From assembly GCF_031755915.1 (NCBI RefSeq), contig NC_083383.1, positions 16,109,001 to 16,173,000 on the forward strand: a stretch of 64,000 nucleotides of DNA, given 5' to 3'. Below, one piece after another: positions 35,871 to 48,636 of this stretch. The translations under genes and the position numbers were made by a program. This DNA comes from Ziziphus jujuba. Taxonomy: Eukaryota > Streptophyta > Magnoliopsida > Rosales > Rhamnaceae. The notes under the pieces were generated by a model that worked only from the letters and a program-made list of their open reading frames with translations, had not been told where the DNA came from and made no database searches. The first letter of the stretch is position 1. Each line of letters begins with the position of its first letter.

Positions 35871-37760
35871 CAAAAATTAATTAATTGTTATTTTAAACCC
35901 CAACAAATTAATTAAACCAATTTCCAATAAGAAAGTACAACATTTTGATTTTTCTAGGTTTCTCTTTATACACCAACAAATGTTGTATACACTCGTAAAA
36001 TTTTGTATACACCCATAAAATTTCTCTATGCACTACACCACAAAATTGCCATATACACTCGCAAAATTACTTTATACACCCACCTGACTAATATCATCAC
36101 TGACATTATGATGACATCATCGCTAACATTATGATGACATGGCAGTGTGCTGAGGTGGCATCCCATGCTGATGTGTTGCTCACATGCTGATGTGGCATTC
36201 TTTTAACATGTTGTGCTGACATCAACAACCAGCGGCCACGTGACCCTACCATGGTGTGACAGGTGTTTTCCATTGTTGGCCAACACGTGGCATTACGGTG
36301 ACACATGGCCTTATCGTTGTGTGACACGTATCCCATGTCATTGGCTGACATGTGGCCCTAACCGTTGATCAACAAGTGGCCTCATCACTATGTGATGCGT
36401 GGCCCATGTCTGTTCCATCGTTGGCTAACACGTGGCACTACCATGGACTAACACATGTCCGACAGTGACTCGTGGCCCTGTTGCTGTGTGAACGTATCCC
36501 GTGTCATTGGCTAACACGCGGCCCATGTCTCTATTCGACATGTGGCCTTGTCGCTGTGTGATGCTTAGCTTGGTCACTATGCACCATGTGGCGTCCCATT
36601 CCATTTGGCTAAAATGCTCATGGGCCGAGTTTGATATTGAGACTCTGTTTTGGGCTAAATAGTAGCCTACATAAACATGGGCTGGCCTTTCAATTGCGCC
36701 AAACCCAGCAAAAATCCAAGTTCCAGCCCACAATACTAAATTCGGCCCGTTTACCCATTTTTTAACCTGTCTTCAACCTTCAGCTTGGTCAATTTTGACC
36801 CGTTTCTCTGATTAATAGGTCAACCGATCAGTTAAACATTTTTCCGCTTTTTTCATCATTCCGGCAATGGAAATTCACTAGAAAATCACCAAAAGTATTT
36901 TGATCGCATGGGTAATTGAACATTAGTGAAAAATTTGATAAAATAATAGAATGTAAAATTTTTTCATAACAAATAAAATACAGGTGAGGAGGAAAAATAA
37001 TTTTTTTTCTTTTTCTCAAACAAATAAATATATAACACATATATATAACAAATATAAATTCTCAAACAAACAAATAGAAAAATTGTCTTAAGATTGTATA
37101 TCTAAATTAGGAAAAATAAGAAAATAACTTTCAATTTCAAAACAATGTCTTTAAGACGATTTTCACCCCATCGGTGCAAATGATTTTGTGACACTCCTCT
37201 CCCATGATACAATGGATAGTAAGACCTTGGACATAGTACCACCAAAGTCTTTTTCTTTGAAAGTTCGGTACCTAAATTTTACCACACTAACACTCACAAC
37301 ATTGAAACTAAAAAATCCTCTCTATATGCAGAAGGAGCTCAAAAGAACGTGTGTTTTGTTATCCTAAAAACCATTTTATCAAAACCCACTTTTTTCACAT
37401 AAAAACAAACGCTGGAAAAAAGTAAAAAGCCATCATTTAAAACCCATAAAACTCATTTAATCCTTTTAATGAAAAATCATTCACACCATTATAGATAAAA
37501 ATGTTACACAAGTTGAGAATATATTGGTGTTGGAATTGAAAACAAGAAAGAAAGATGTGATATTTAGAGTTTTTGATGGGTTTTTACTTTCTAGTTTGGA
37601 GATTCATATATGGTGACATCAGAGAAGCAGATAAATGTCAGAAGAAGGAGAAATAGAGAACAACAATTTTTATTTTTTTTTAACTTTAATTCGAGAAAAT
37701 GGGAAAATTTAGAAAATCAATTTTAGGGTTCACGTAACTAGTACATGATATTTTTTATGG
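35871..37760 (-). other. Probable leader/LTR region of the copia relic
   Basis: No coding capacity. It contains a G+C-richer block of degenerate repeats (36110-36610), and a segment at 37180-37340 that reads like transcribed LTR leader on the minus strand. LTR termini could not be fixed. Nothing indicates a host gene. Confidence 0.45.
36110..36610. repeat. Degenerate G-box-like repeat array
   Basis: Motifs of the form ACACGTGGC, ACATGTGGC, ACACATGGCC and TCATTGGCTGACA or TCATTGGCTAACA recur every ~30-45 bp across about 500 bp. Several contain the palindrome CACGTG. It could be LTR promoter repeats. Confidence 0.6.
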
Positions 37761-38900
37761 AAAAGTTAACAGATTTGGCAATAGGTGTATAGTTTGTCAA
37801 ATATTTGTTGGACAACCTCCTAAGTAAAATTTTGATGAAAATAAAGGTTTTCTTTTGGCATAAGAAAAATTAATAATTTCTGACTAAGTTTTTTAAAATA
37901 GATATTGATATTTATATTATACCATTTCGATCTAACATTCATTATAAATATTACGATTATTATTAATGAAAAGCAATTTTTTAAAATAATGTTCATATTT
38001 ACTTAGGTGGCATATTAATTTTTACTATCCATTTCTTCATCAAATGGAGATGCTGTTAGCTACTTATTGTTCTTCCAAACACTCTTGCTCTCCATTTTTC
38101 TTTGAGGGTAATTAACGTTAAAGTCAAAAGTTGAATCATTGTTACATGTAACTAAAGAAATAGATAAGCACCAAATTGTACATCATTAAAGAGGTAAAAG
38201 AGAAGACTCACATTCATAAGCAAGTGGCACAAAACGCAAATAAAATTGTTATTTTTAAGTCTCAATAACTTAGTTCTCAATGACCTAAATTGAGAAAAAC
38301 ATGTTTTACCGATTCTTTCTACTACGTTTAAATCTCCCTATTTCATTTATTAATTGAAAAAAAGTCTCCCTTTTCCGCTTGAATAAAGTTTAAGGTAAGA
38401 AATGATTCAGGCATGAATATCTTCTCTCTTTTACAAATTACATAGTAAAAGATAAGGTCAAATGTTTAATAATAATGGTTGTTTTTTTTTTTTTTTTTTT
38501 TTTTGGGTCAGGAATTTTAGTAATGATAGTTGAACATGAAACATTAAAGAAGATAAGCACAAAACCTTTTCACACGTCCTAAATGGGTGAAAGATGGATA
38601 AGATTATACATAATTTTACCTAATAGCAAGTAAAAATTAAACAATATAATTTTGTTTTTGCTTTGCGTCCCAACTCACCATCCTGGAAATTATATTTTTG
38701 CGGCTGGTTGTTAAAGATTTAAACGACCTAATGATTATAGGAATCTAATCATTAATAAGTTCACATGACGAACTTTCATCAAAATTTAAAAAAAAAAAAA
38801 AAAATGTTCACAATACGAATATCTAGCTAACTAGTAATTATGTTGCGTTTTGAAACCAAACTTGATTGAAACAAAACAGACAAACACATGAAACACCCCA

Positions 38901-38938
<38 letters not shown>

Positions 38939-39673
38939 CCATAAATTGATGCATGGAAAATTGTGTTCTTAAAATTAAATAATATTTTATTTAATAATTA
39001 AAACGGAAAAATTATTTGAGAATTTAATTATCTTTAGAACCTAACACATTATTATGTATGTATTTTAACTCATTATATTATATGGTAGATTTTGAACAAT
39101 TAAAGTAGGAACTACGTTTCAAAATATCAAAATTGATATATATATATATATATATATAGTTTTGCTATAAATTTACATGAACACCTTATGTTATGCATTT
39201 CATTTCTCCACATGTGGAGTGCTGCATCATCTTTTTTCCATGCCTTTCCACATGTGCACTCGTACGAAAGCTATATATATATATATATATATATTCTTAA
39301 GTAAGAATTGATAATTTTTTAAACTTTTTTTATAAGCTTTTGAATTGTTTAAAAAATGAATCAAAAACTAAAGATGTAACAATGATTACTTAAAAGTTAA
39401 TATAGGGTTCACTTGACTATTTTGTTGAGGACTTTCATATTTCATTACATTGATATAATCTTCAAATTAACATAAATTTTTTAATCTCAATCCCTTAAGC
39501 AATTTAAGGGCTAATAAAGGACATTTTGATGGTTTTACCATTCCAATGTCCTATAAAACAATGACTATATATATTGCCAATATGTGTGATATCATTCATG
39601 TAATGTTTGGTCTTTTTCTTATGTTTGTCTTATTGTAGTACTTTTTCAAGATCATTCATTGAGAGGAAGCATC

Positions 39674-39790
39674 ATGGGTACCCCTAGATGCTTCACTTTG
39701 ATGCAAAATAAAGAAGACAAAAAACTTGTTGCTGAGAATCTCTCTGAAGAGGATGTCCCACTGGCCACGCTGAAGTGTTGGAAACCCTAA
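39674..39790 (+). other. Small open frame of 38 codons, unidentified
   Basis: ATG GGT ACC CCT... gives MGTPRCFTLMQNKEDKK...CWKP and then TAA. The composition looks more protein-like than its surroundings, but it is short, has no recognised homology, and has no clear splice partner. It may be an exon relic or chance. Confidence 0.15.
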
Positions 39791-42700
39791 TAACAAAAAG
39801 TTGTACATGTTTCGTGTTCACCTCCGGGGCCCTCACCTGTGCCTCTTGTATATAAACGGCCATGACCAAGGAAATTCAGGAGCTAGCAAGCATTTTCCAA
39901 ACGACTTAAAACGAATAATGAGATGCTTGGATTGTCAGAACATCACAGAGTGAGAATTTTACTGAATGGACTTGGAAAAAGAAAATGACGTTATCTGTAC
40001 ATGTACTTTGAATTAGGGTATATTTATATGGGTCTCAATCCTAATTACAAGGGTTTCTCTTATCCCAAAAGCCAAGGGAAAAGAAGCAACTTTCTTTATT
40101 TATATCCCTTTAAAATGGAGTTATTTGCTTGGGTTGCTTTTGATCCCCTCAGTGCAGTGAGGGGGACCTCTCTTTGAGATGATTTAGGGCATTGAATACT
40201 TTTTTGGTTAGAAAAATGCTTTCCCACTTGCACTCAAAGCATGTGGGGTCCTTGCCATTTGTCCAACGATAGTAGCGGTACCAAACTGGACCAGAGTCCA
40301 CAGTCCAATAACAAATGCACTGGCTTTTTTTTTCTTTTTCTTTTTCTTTTTTAACAATAATTTTATATTTGAATTTTTATATTTTTAATATAGAAATGTT
40401 CTTTTGGACATTGTATTCAAGCTAATTTTGAAAGATTTGCTAATGTAAATGCTAAAAATGGGACCCATATAATTCCATATAAATTTCAATGCTCCTTCAA
40501 AAATCACTTTCTTATATTAGTTATTTAGTAATAAAAAGTAAATATTTTTCAAAGGATTAACATCAAAGATATGTTTTAAAAAATAGATTAACATCTAAAA
40601 ATAAATGGATTAATCAATATGGAACTATTTTATTTGTTCACGTCATTATGTCTTTCAGGATAAATTGAATGATCTTCACCAAAAAATCAGCTCTAATTTT
40701 TATTATATATATATATATATATATAAAGAAAATTGAACTAAATAAAATTCGGATATAACATGTTTAATTAAGATGCTATTTGGTAACATATTGTTTTATT
40801 ATTTTTCTTATTTTATTTTTCCATCTAATTATATGAAATTTATTTATTTTAAATATTTGTTAATGTTAGTTAATGATATTATTAGGCATTCAATTGACTA
40901 TAAATTTGAAAACTAAAAAAAAAAAAGTAAAAAACTAATACAATTTAAAATCGAATCCAAGTTACTAAATTTATTTTTCCCCCTTACTTTTTAATTAATT
41001 AAGAATGTAATTATTCTAACAAATTTTTAAATAAGTAAATTACAGTTAAGTAAAAGAAAATATTTAAACTTATATGTTTTTTAAAGGAAATAATGAATTT
41101 TGGCACCAAACTGCCGATTTCGTTTATTCGAGGAGGCGATGATGAAATGCAGATACATTTAAGCCACCAGTATTTTTTATTTTTTATTTTTTATATTTTT
41201 TTAGGGGTTGGGTAAGAAACCATCAGTTTCTCACTATTCGTTTGGTCCTTCTTTTGATGGATATTGGTCCCGTCTGTGCATGATCTAACCGGCCACCTCA
41301 TTCTCTAAATCCCCCCAGTGGGATCTAGAAGTTGGCATATGGGGACTTAGATTGGGTCAGGATTTTTTTAACTCCCTTCTGTCATTTTCTTCTTTCAAGT
41401 GCTTTGTCTGCCACATATATAATATAAGGGTTCACCAGTTATCAACTTGACTAGGTAGGACCAATTATGAGGTACGGTTTATATATCTGCTGCTACAAAA
41501 TATAAGGTTAAGTTTAGATCTAAGTTTTTGACTTCAAAAAAGAGTAGTAATTTAGGTTTTTAATTTTTTTTTATCTTAGTATGAATTTGTCAAATTCTTA
41601 ATTTAATAAACAAAATTGATAATGATTTCATCTATATGGCTTTTTTTTTTTTCCCTCTCTTTATTTACATATGTTATTGTTTTTAGTTTCATTATAGAAA
41701 AAAGTTTTGAGAATGAATAATTACTAATTTGTTTGATAATTAAATTGAATATTGGATCAATGTGCAACAAATTAAAAAAATTAAAAATGTACATCGCTAT
41801 TTTTAATAAAGGAGGGTTTAAATTGCTGAATTTCACAAGTCAAAGATATCTATTTGCAATTGACACAAAAAATAAATACATTATTTCTATTAATTAAAAA
41901 GATTTGCTATATGTCCTTTGATTTTTTTATACATAGTTTGATTCAATGGTTCTCTTTCTTTCACAAAACATTATTTCTCAGTTGATCAATATGGAGGCAT
42001 GTTATATAACTTGTGCAATACTAGTATATATAATCACTATCAGTTTGTTTATTAGCATTTTAGTTATAAAGTGATGTGATATTATTTTATTGGTTTGTTT
42101 CTATCAAGTTTCACTTATTCTTTAAAGAGTTTTGTTATTTAATTTTAGTTTAAGGGTAATTTGGAGGCATTAAAATGCAATTTCTTAAAAATAATATTGG
42201 TTTAATTTGACGAAACTGTTAAATATTGTCAGTCAAAAAAATCAATTGAAGTAAAATGCATCAAATTAAATCATAAAAGCCCAAATCAAAACATTTTAAA
42301 TTTAAAATCTTAAAATGTAACTTCTTCAAATTAGATGAGACCAAAATATAATAAACCATTTAGTTTATATTAGTTTTTCAACCATAGTACATTGGCACAT
42401 CAAGGATAACTAAAGCCAGTAAAACAAATTGTTACTAGAAGAATTATTCTAATAACAACGATTTGTTTTTTTATTTTCAAATTGAGATTCTACATGGTAG
42501 AAAGATAGCTAGACCAAAGCCATGATCACATTTGGAACTTGGAATTGAGTAAAGTATCAGAACTCCCTTGGATAATAATATAATTGAAAGGTGAAGAATT
42601 GAACTTTTGTTAAGTACCTAGCTAGTTAGCTAGCTAGCAGATCAAAAAGGAAAATATAGGCAATAGATTCAAATTACATTCAAAGAACATGAGCATTATT

Positions 42701-43318
42701 GACAACTACTAATCGATGAACATCATGTGGGTGTATAGACCTAAAAGCTGGCTTGGGGAGCATTCCCCATAAACTTCAATTAATTCAACAAATTCGTTTA
42801 CAGGTTCATGAACTCTATCATCATCAATTCTTTCCATGTTTACGAAATAAATAAAATATAATAATATTATTATTAAAAAAGAAAGGTGTCCAGAAAAATT
42901 GACTCTAATTTGTAATCAGTTCGAGCTGCCAGCTAAAGGGACAGTGAGTTAATCATTTTGAATTTTGGGTCCCTATTAGGTTCCACCACACGAGCGTCAT
43001 CAAGGCAAGATTGATGAGACCCATCATCCTTTTAAGGTTTATTTTTATTTTATTTTTACGGGTTTGATGATGATAGATATACTCATCTTTTGAATTTGGG
43101 GGTTAATGTGCTCGCGGTCGAACCAAAACCCAGATTGTCACGTGGACATCACGAGAGGTACCCTATTTGTGAAGTATTAGCTTGAATTGCATGCCCTACA
43201 ATATTTGTAGTTGTAGATGGAGCCAGAAGGGCAGAGAAACAGGGAAGCAGGAAAACGTACCAAACGTATAATAAATTGTTGGGTTGTTTTTTGTCTAAAA
43301 ACTCAACATATATCATCC

Positions 43319-43322
<4 letters not shown>

Positions 43323-43391
<69 letters not shown>
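43323..43391. repeat. (CT)n microsatellite, ~34 units
   Basis: An uninterrupted CT dinucleotide run followed by C-rich CCCCTCCCTCCCTCCCC. Serine/leucine-rich open frames through it are artefacts. Confidence 0.95.
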
Positions 43392-43393
<2 letters not shown>

Positions 43394-43684
43394 CCTCCCT
43401 CCCTCCCCTAATTATTGGGGTGGAATTGTACCAGGAAGTTCCGACAAAGAGAATCGTTAATAATTTAATGGGAAAAAAATTAGTTGCATAATCAAATCAA
43501 CGAAGAAAAAAATTAAAGGGGAATGTTTTAGGTCCCAATTATTATGGAAGTCTCAAAGATAGAGTTCAAGCATCATGCTGTGCTTGACGGGTGTTTGCCG
43601 ACATGTTCTTGGACTTGTTTTTGAAAATTAAAATAAAACTTATCATGTGAATTTATAAATATTAAACTTTCCAGCTTTTTTTTT

Positions 43685-43836
43685 TATGGTATGGACTGGT
43701 CCGCATGCGGACCATATCTAAGCCGATACTTTTTGAAAAAAACATCGATTTTTGTTGTGAATGTGTACACAGCTTACACAATAAAACTGACGTTTTTATT
43801 TAAAAAAGCATCAGCTTAAGTATGATCCGTACTATA
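43685..43836. mobile_element. Hairpin MITE (~152 bp)
   Basis: The left end TATGGTATGGACTGGTCC is matched in inverted orientation by the right end ATGATCCGTACTATA. Inner arms also pair: GATACTTTTTGAAAAAAAC with TTTAAAAAAGCATC, and GTGTACACAGC sits near the centre. It contains the palindrome GGTCCGCATGCGGACC. It is related to the MITE at 58259-58404 by its termini and palindrome. Confidence 0.7.
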
Positions 43837-45707
43837 AAGCTACTATATATATATATATATAAAGTATATGTTGCACATTGTTTGGACTTATATGCAAGGT
43901 TTTGCATATAGAGTTTTGTATTCTGGATTGGAGGTCGAATGTAAAATATTCCTGAATTAGCAGTTGGATTAATTAGTCTTATATATAGTACTTGGTAAAG
44001 AATTATCTTTAAAGTAACTAATTGAATTATAACCTTAATTTGGGCTAGTAAAGTTTACAAAGAGAGAAAATGCAAACAAAAAGACAAAAAAGAAAAAAAA
44101 TTAAATCTTTTATTATTATTATTTATTATATCGTATCAAAATCTAAAATTTAAAATTCAATTGCTGATCATATGTAATAATATGCTAAAACTCTATCTTA
44201 ACATAATAGACCTTTTAAGAACCCAAATGATCTAAAAATTATAAAAATAAGTTCTAATTGTTTTACTATTAAATCAGATAAAAATTTAGTTGTATATATA
44301 TATATATATTTATGTTTACAAAATGAGTACAAAGGGTAAAAATATATTATACAAGAATTTTCTACTTCGAGATCAGTACATAAATTGAAAGAGTTTATAG
44401 CGTGGCAAATATTATAGGTTTGCAATTTCGTTTGGTTTTATTTATTAAACTTTATTAGGCTTGCAATCATGAGGGATTCTTATTTTCAACCATTAGATGA
44501 TTCAAAAAAAAATTTTCTTAAAAAAAATGATGGGTTTAAAAAATTAAATTCTATAAAAGGAAGCATCGATCATAACATTTGACAATTGACGTTACCTCTA
44601 CAATTTACATAAGAAAAGTAGACATAAACGTCTTAGCGTAAATTTAATTAAAAAAATATATATGGATATTGCTTAGGTGAATGGTGATTAATTGCTTACC
44701 TAATTAATGTTCCCTTCTATTTGCCAAAAAAAATAATTAATGTTCCTTCCATATATTATATTCGTAAAGCACATGTGTTTGGATGCACGGAACGAGATAT
44801 ATACATACATACATAGATATATAAACTACTGTTCCTGACACATCACCAACTCATCATCAAGATCAATATTTTCTTTCGTTATACGGCAAAACAAAACAAA
44901 ACAAAACTGATTATCACATACATACGTTTTCACACTCTAATTGGATGATCGATAAGATAATGATTTCCATATATGAAACCATTAATCATTAAAAAGCAAA
45001 AAAAATGTGAAAACTTTTTTCCCCAACTACCATTCAATAGGTAATCTATAGCTTTTTGGAAATTACCATTTCAACTATAAAATATGCATATGCTTTTGTA
45101 ACTTCATTTTGTTTCTTTCAAAGAAACAATAACCAACTATTGATGGCATAGATTTTTATATCATTATCGGTGATACAATTTTATTTTAAAAAATAATTAA
45201 TTTATTTCATTTATTTTTTAAAATTTATTTTTGGAGTATTATTATCATGATAGAATTTCATTTCGTTTTAAAAAATAATTAATTTATTTCACTTTCTTTT
45301 TTTTTTTAATTTATTTGTGAAATATTTGTAAATGAGATAGTATTATATTAATAACGGATAAAAACAAGGATAGAAAAATAAAAGGACAGAAGATTACGAA
45401 TCCACTGCTGATTCAGATCGATTAAATTCTAGTTTAAGATCTCAATTAATTAAAACACTAAAACTTGGAGATAAAGAAGAGAAAAAAAGAGAGCGAGAGA
45501 GAGAGAGGTTGAGTTAGTGGTGGGGGGACAGCAAGAGTGAAGGTTGGGAGGGTAAAAAAGGATATGGAAGCTGGAACTAGCGTTCCAACGCACGATGGTG
45601 CACTCTTTTTCTCACCTGTCTGTGTCATTGCTACACTTTTAGCCGACCCAACTTCCATTCTGTCCCTTACTTCCTCTAATTCCTCCGGACATTTTTGCTT
45701 CTTTTCC

Positions 45708-45711
<4 letters not shown>

Positions 45712-45755
<44 letters not shown>

Positions 45756-45790
45756 ACATAGATATATATAGATATATATATATATATATG
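45712..45790 (+). promoter_or_regulatory. CT-rich and TA-rich tract upstream of the IAA29-like gene
   Basis: A (CT)19 run (45712-45750) is followed by AT-rich TAGATATATATAGATATATA. The tract ends about 120 bp before the start codon, so it lies in the core promoter or 5' UTR. Which A/T block acts as TATA box cannot be decided by eye. Confidence 0.5.
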
Positions 45791-45911
45791 TATGCTTTTG
45801 AACTCCCAGTTAACCCCAAAACCTACGCTTTGCTTTACTTGCTTGCTACCACTAAATTAAAACCCTTTTTTTCTTTGTGTTTTCTTTGTTAATTTAGTGT
45901 TTTTGCATGTT

Positions 45912-48636
45912 ATGGAGCTTGAACTTGGGCTAGCACTTCCTGTTTACAATCCCATCAAATTCGAGTTGCTGCCTAAAAAGATTTCGAGGCGTGGAGGTGG
46001 GTGTTTGGAAAGTAGGAATAGCTGTGTTAAAAACAAGCGTAGTTACGAGGAAGCTTTCGGGGAGATTGATGTGGCAGCTTCAAAGACTAGGCCTTTGTTG
46101 TTGTGGAATGGACAGCCCAATGAAGAAGATGATCGGAAGGGACATGACAAAGAAATAGACTCTGAAACCATTATTAGGTTGGTTAAATATATATATATAT
46201 ATATATATAATCAACTAGCATAAGTTAGATGTTTCACGTCATATTACCTATAATCCTGGAATATTTCACCTAAATTATTTGTAAATTGAATGTCAGACGT
46301 TTAGCATATATATGCTTTTATATATGTATGTATTAGACTTTTGCATATACATGTATACATACCTGAAGATCTGGACCATCTGCATACAAATTGAAAGAAA
46401 AAACGACCATCGTCTTTTCTTTTACATAGAAAAATTATAGTTTTTTTTCTTGATTTGCATGCGGACGATCTGAATGGTAAAATCATCCTATATACCTGTA
46501 TATAGTATATATGTCAACCTAGAGCTACTATATATAACTATTCAAATATATATATAATTTTTGGAGGTTGTGATAAACTCATAGAAGTTTTCAAAAATTA
46601 TTATAGATTTGATTGAAAAAAGCTGCTTTTATCTTTAGTATATTTTAAGCTGGACAAAAGTTCCAGGCAATCTTGCTAGTTACGATACCATTTTAGCATA
46701 TTTTGTTGCTTCGAGAAAATAAAGTAATGCAAAAAGTGGTGGAGAAAAAAGTGCTTAATTAAAATTTCCCTCTTGTCCCTTTTATGGGCAATGAAATATT
46801 AATATTCCTATCTATACAATTCCCTGCTTTATTTACCTACCCTATTTCGTTTTTCCTCTTTTTTATTGGGATTAGTATGCATAGAATATATATTTAGGCA
46901 TGAATAAGTCAAATTTAAGTGAAATTTTGTTTGTCACTTTATTCAATCTCATTGTGAGAGTTTTATTACATTATTATATCATATTCTCTTTTTGATATGA
47001 TGAAATTTTTTCTTAGTTCAATCTTACTTTAACTATTTTTCATAGTCAGCATAGTCTTCGCCAAAAAAAAAAAAAAATGTTTGGAATTTAGGAGCTTTTT
47101 ATGAAAATTATAAGACGCTTGATGAAACTGTGCTCTTTTCCTTTAAAAAATCTGAATTTTGGTGATAATTATTAAAAATTTCGAATAAATATTATATAAA
47201 TTAAGGAGACTAAAGCCTTAAGTAGACTATATTTGATCAAAAGACCAGCTGAATTACAGTTTAATTGATCCAAAAAATTGCTAATGAAACTAACTCTCAA
47301 ATTAAGTAATGTTATTAGGAAAGATGAAGAAGATGCTGTACTTGTTGGGTGGCCACCCATTAAGTCATCAAGAAAAAAGATGCTCCATGTCCATGGTGGT
47401 GGTGGATTTGTGCAGAATAAGCCAAGGGCTAAGGGAAATAGTAGTGATGGATCCAATAATTCCATGTACGTAAAAGTGAAGATGGAAGGAGTAGCAATTA
47501 CAAGGAAGATTGATATGAGGCTCTATCACTCCTATCACACCCTCAAAAACACTTTAATTTCTATGTTCTCCAAATGTAAGTATATTAATTATTGGGATTC
47601 ATTCACCCCTTCAAAAATTTAATAATTTATAATTAAAAAACCAAGACAATCTCTAATTTTATATATAATTGTGTGTATGTGCACAGACCAAAGATGTAAC
47701 CAAAATGGTGGAGATTATATACTCACTTATCAAGATAAAGAAGGAGATTGGCTCCTGGCAGCAGATGTTCCATGGAAGTATGTATTTATATCTTACACTA
47801 CACTTCTAATTATTTTAAAATGGTCTATTATTCTCTTCTCAAACATTTATTTGTTTGACTAATTATGGTCATAAAAAGAAATTTGTAATCTTAACTTCCC
47901 AAAAGAAACTTGAGAGCACTTGATAATATATGATAATATATATGAACCAGGATTGGATTGGGTTGAACTCAAATATTTTAAATGTAGTTTAATCAATGCA
48001 ATCTCATCAATCTCATTTCGCTGGACTTTAAAATAACTCAATCTAGTCTAATGTAATAAAGGAGTCCATAGTGTTGCTAGAATAAATTATTTCAAAGATG
48101 ATCCCATTTTTTTTTTTTTTTTTTTTATCTTTGGGTGGAAACTCAAATTTAAGATTATTATATGAAAAAAAATAGTTTTATTTTTCACTATATTGTCCCC
48201 TTAAGAAATATAAAAAAGTATTTGAATTACACAAACATACCATATAATATGCCAATATTTTATTGGTTTGTATTGTAATTTACTTATTCATTTAAAGACT
48301 TATTTTTTAATTACATTTTTGCTATATCGTTTGATTAACAATATGTTGCATATGTGACACTCCTGTTTGGATCATTGAAAGAAACATATACATGAACTTT
48401 ACTCCCTTCTTTTATTTGAATTTTTAAACAGATCAAACTGATGAATAAATTACCAGATGGTATAAGTCAATATTTGATCAAAATATAAACTACAAGATTA
48501 ATGAAAGTTAATTAAGTCACTATGCGATCGAGGTAAATAACAATAAGTAACAATATTTGTCTGGCTTTTGTGGTTTTGCAGGACCTTCATCGAGTCAGTG
48601 CAGCGTCTAGAGATACGAAGGAATTGGGAGGGCTGA
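45912..48636 (+). CDS. IAA29: AUX/IAA transcriptional repressor, IAA29-like, four exons
   Basis: AUX/IAA proteins are nuclear repressors that bind ARF factors and are degraded through TIR1/AFB when auxin is present. Exons are 45912-46177, 47319-47575, 47687-47777 and 48582-48636, all GT-AG, giving 222 aa. Domain I (EAR, TOPLESS recruitment) is LELGLALP, residues 3-10. [10 protein letters not shown] (65-74) recalls IAA29. The domain II degron is VGWPPIK (98-104). Domain III begins [17 protein letters not shown] (139-155), with the conserved lysine of the PB1 basic face. Domain IV has the acidic OPCA region [16 protein letters not shown] (189-204). The protein ends shortly after ([10 protein letters not shown]), shorter than most AUX/IAAs and without the usual C-terminal basic tail. 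The start is the first ATG in frame with the EAR motif. All key motifs are intact, so the gene looks functional. Confidence 0.93.
46361..46479. mobile_element. Hairpin MITE in IAA29 intron 1
   Basis: The left arm ACCTGAAGATCTGGACC..CTGCATACAAATT pairs with the right arm TTGATTTGCATGCGGACGATCTGAATGGT across a ~60-bp loop. It is about 119 bp. The GCATGCGGAC string recalls the MITEs at 43685 and 58259. Confidence 0.55.
47060..47215. repeat. Intron-1 segment duplicated downstream of the gene (copy 1)
   Basis: It shares CGCTTG.TGAAACTGTGCT, AAATCTGAA.TTTGG and ATATAAATTAAGGA-like strings, in the same order and orientation, with 49432-49575. Copy 1 is in intron 1 of the IAA29-like gene, about 100 bp before exon 2. 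Confidence 0.65.

Larger units (their letters stand above)
37761..45711. other. Gene-poor AT-rich intergenic region
   Basis: No gene is supported in about 8 kb. It contains TA microsatellites (38908-38936, 39138-39158, 39270-39292, 40703-40725), poly-T/A runs, a long CT microsatellite, one MITE and a short internal duplication near 45180-45300 (TTTTAAAAAATAATTAATTT twice). A 38-codon open frame at 39674-39790 and a TATATAAA box near 39849 are the only coding-like hints; neither is convincing. The upper end should include distal promoter sequence of the IAA29-like gene. Confidence 0.55.

Noticed and set aside
43217..43491. Open frames through the CT microsatellite (Leu-Ser repeats)
   Set aside because: They are simple translations of (CT)n with no other support.
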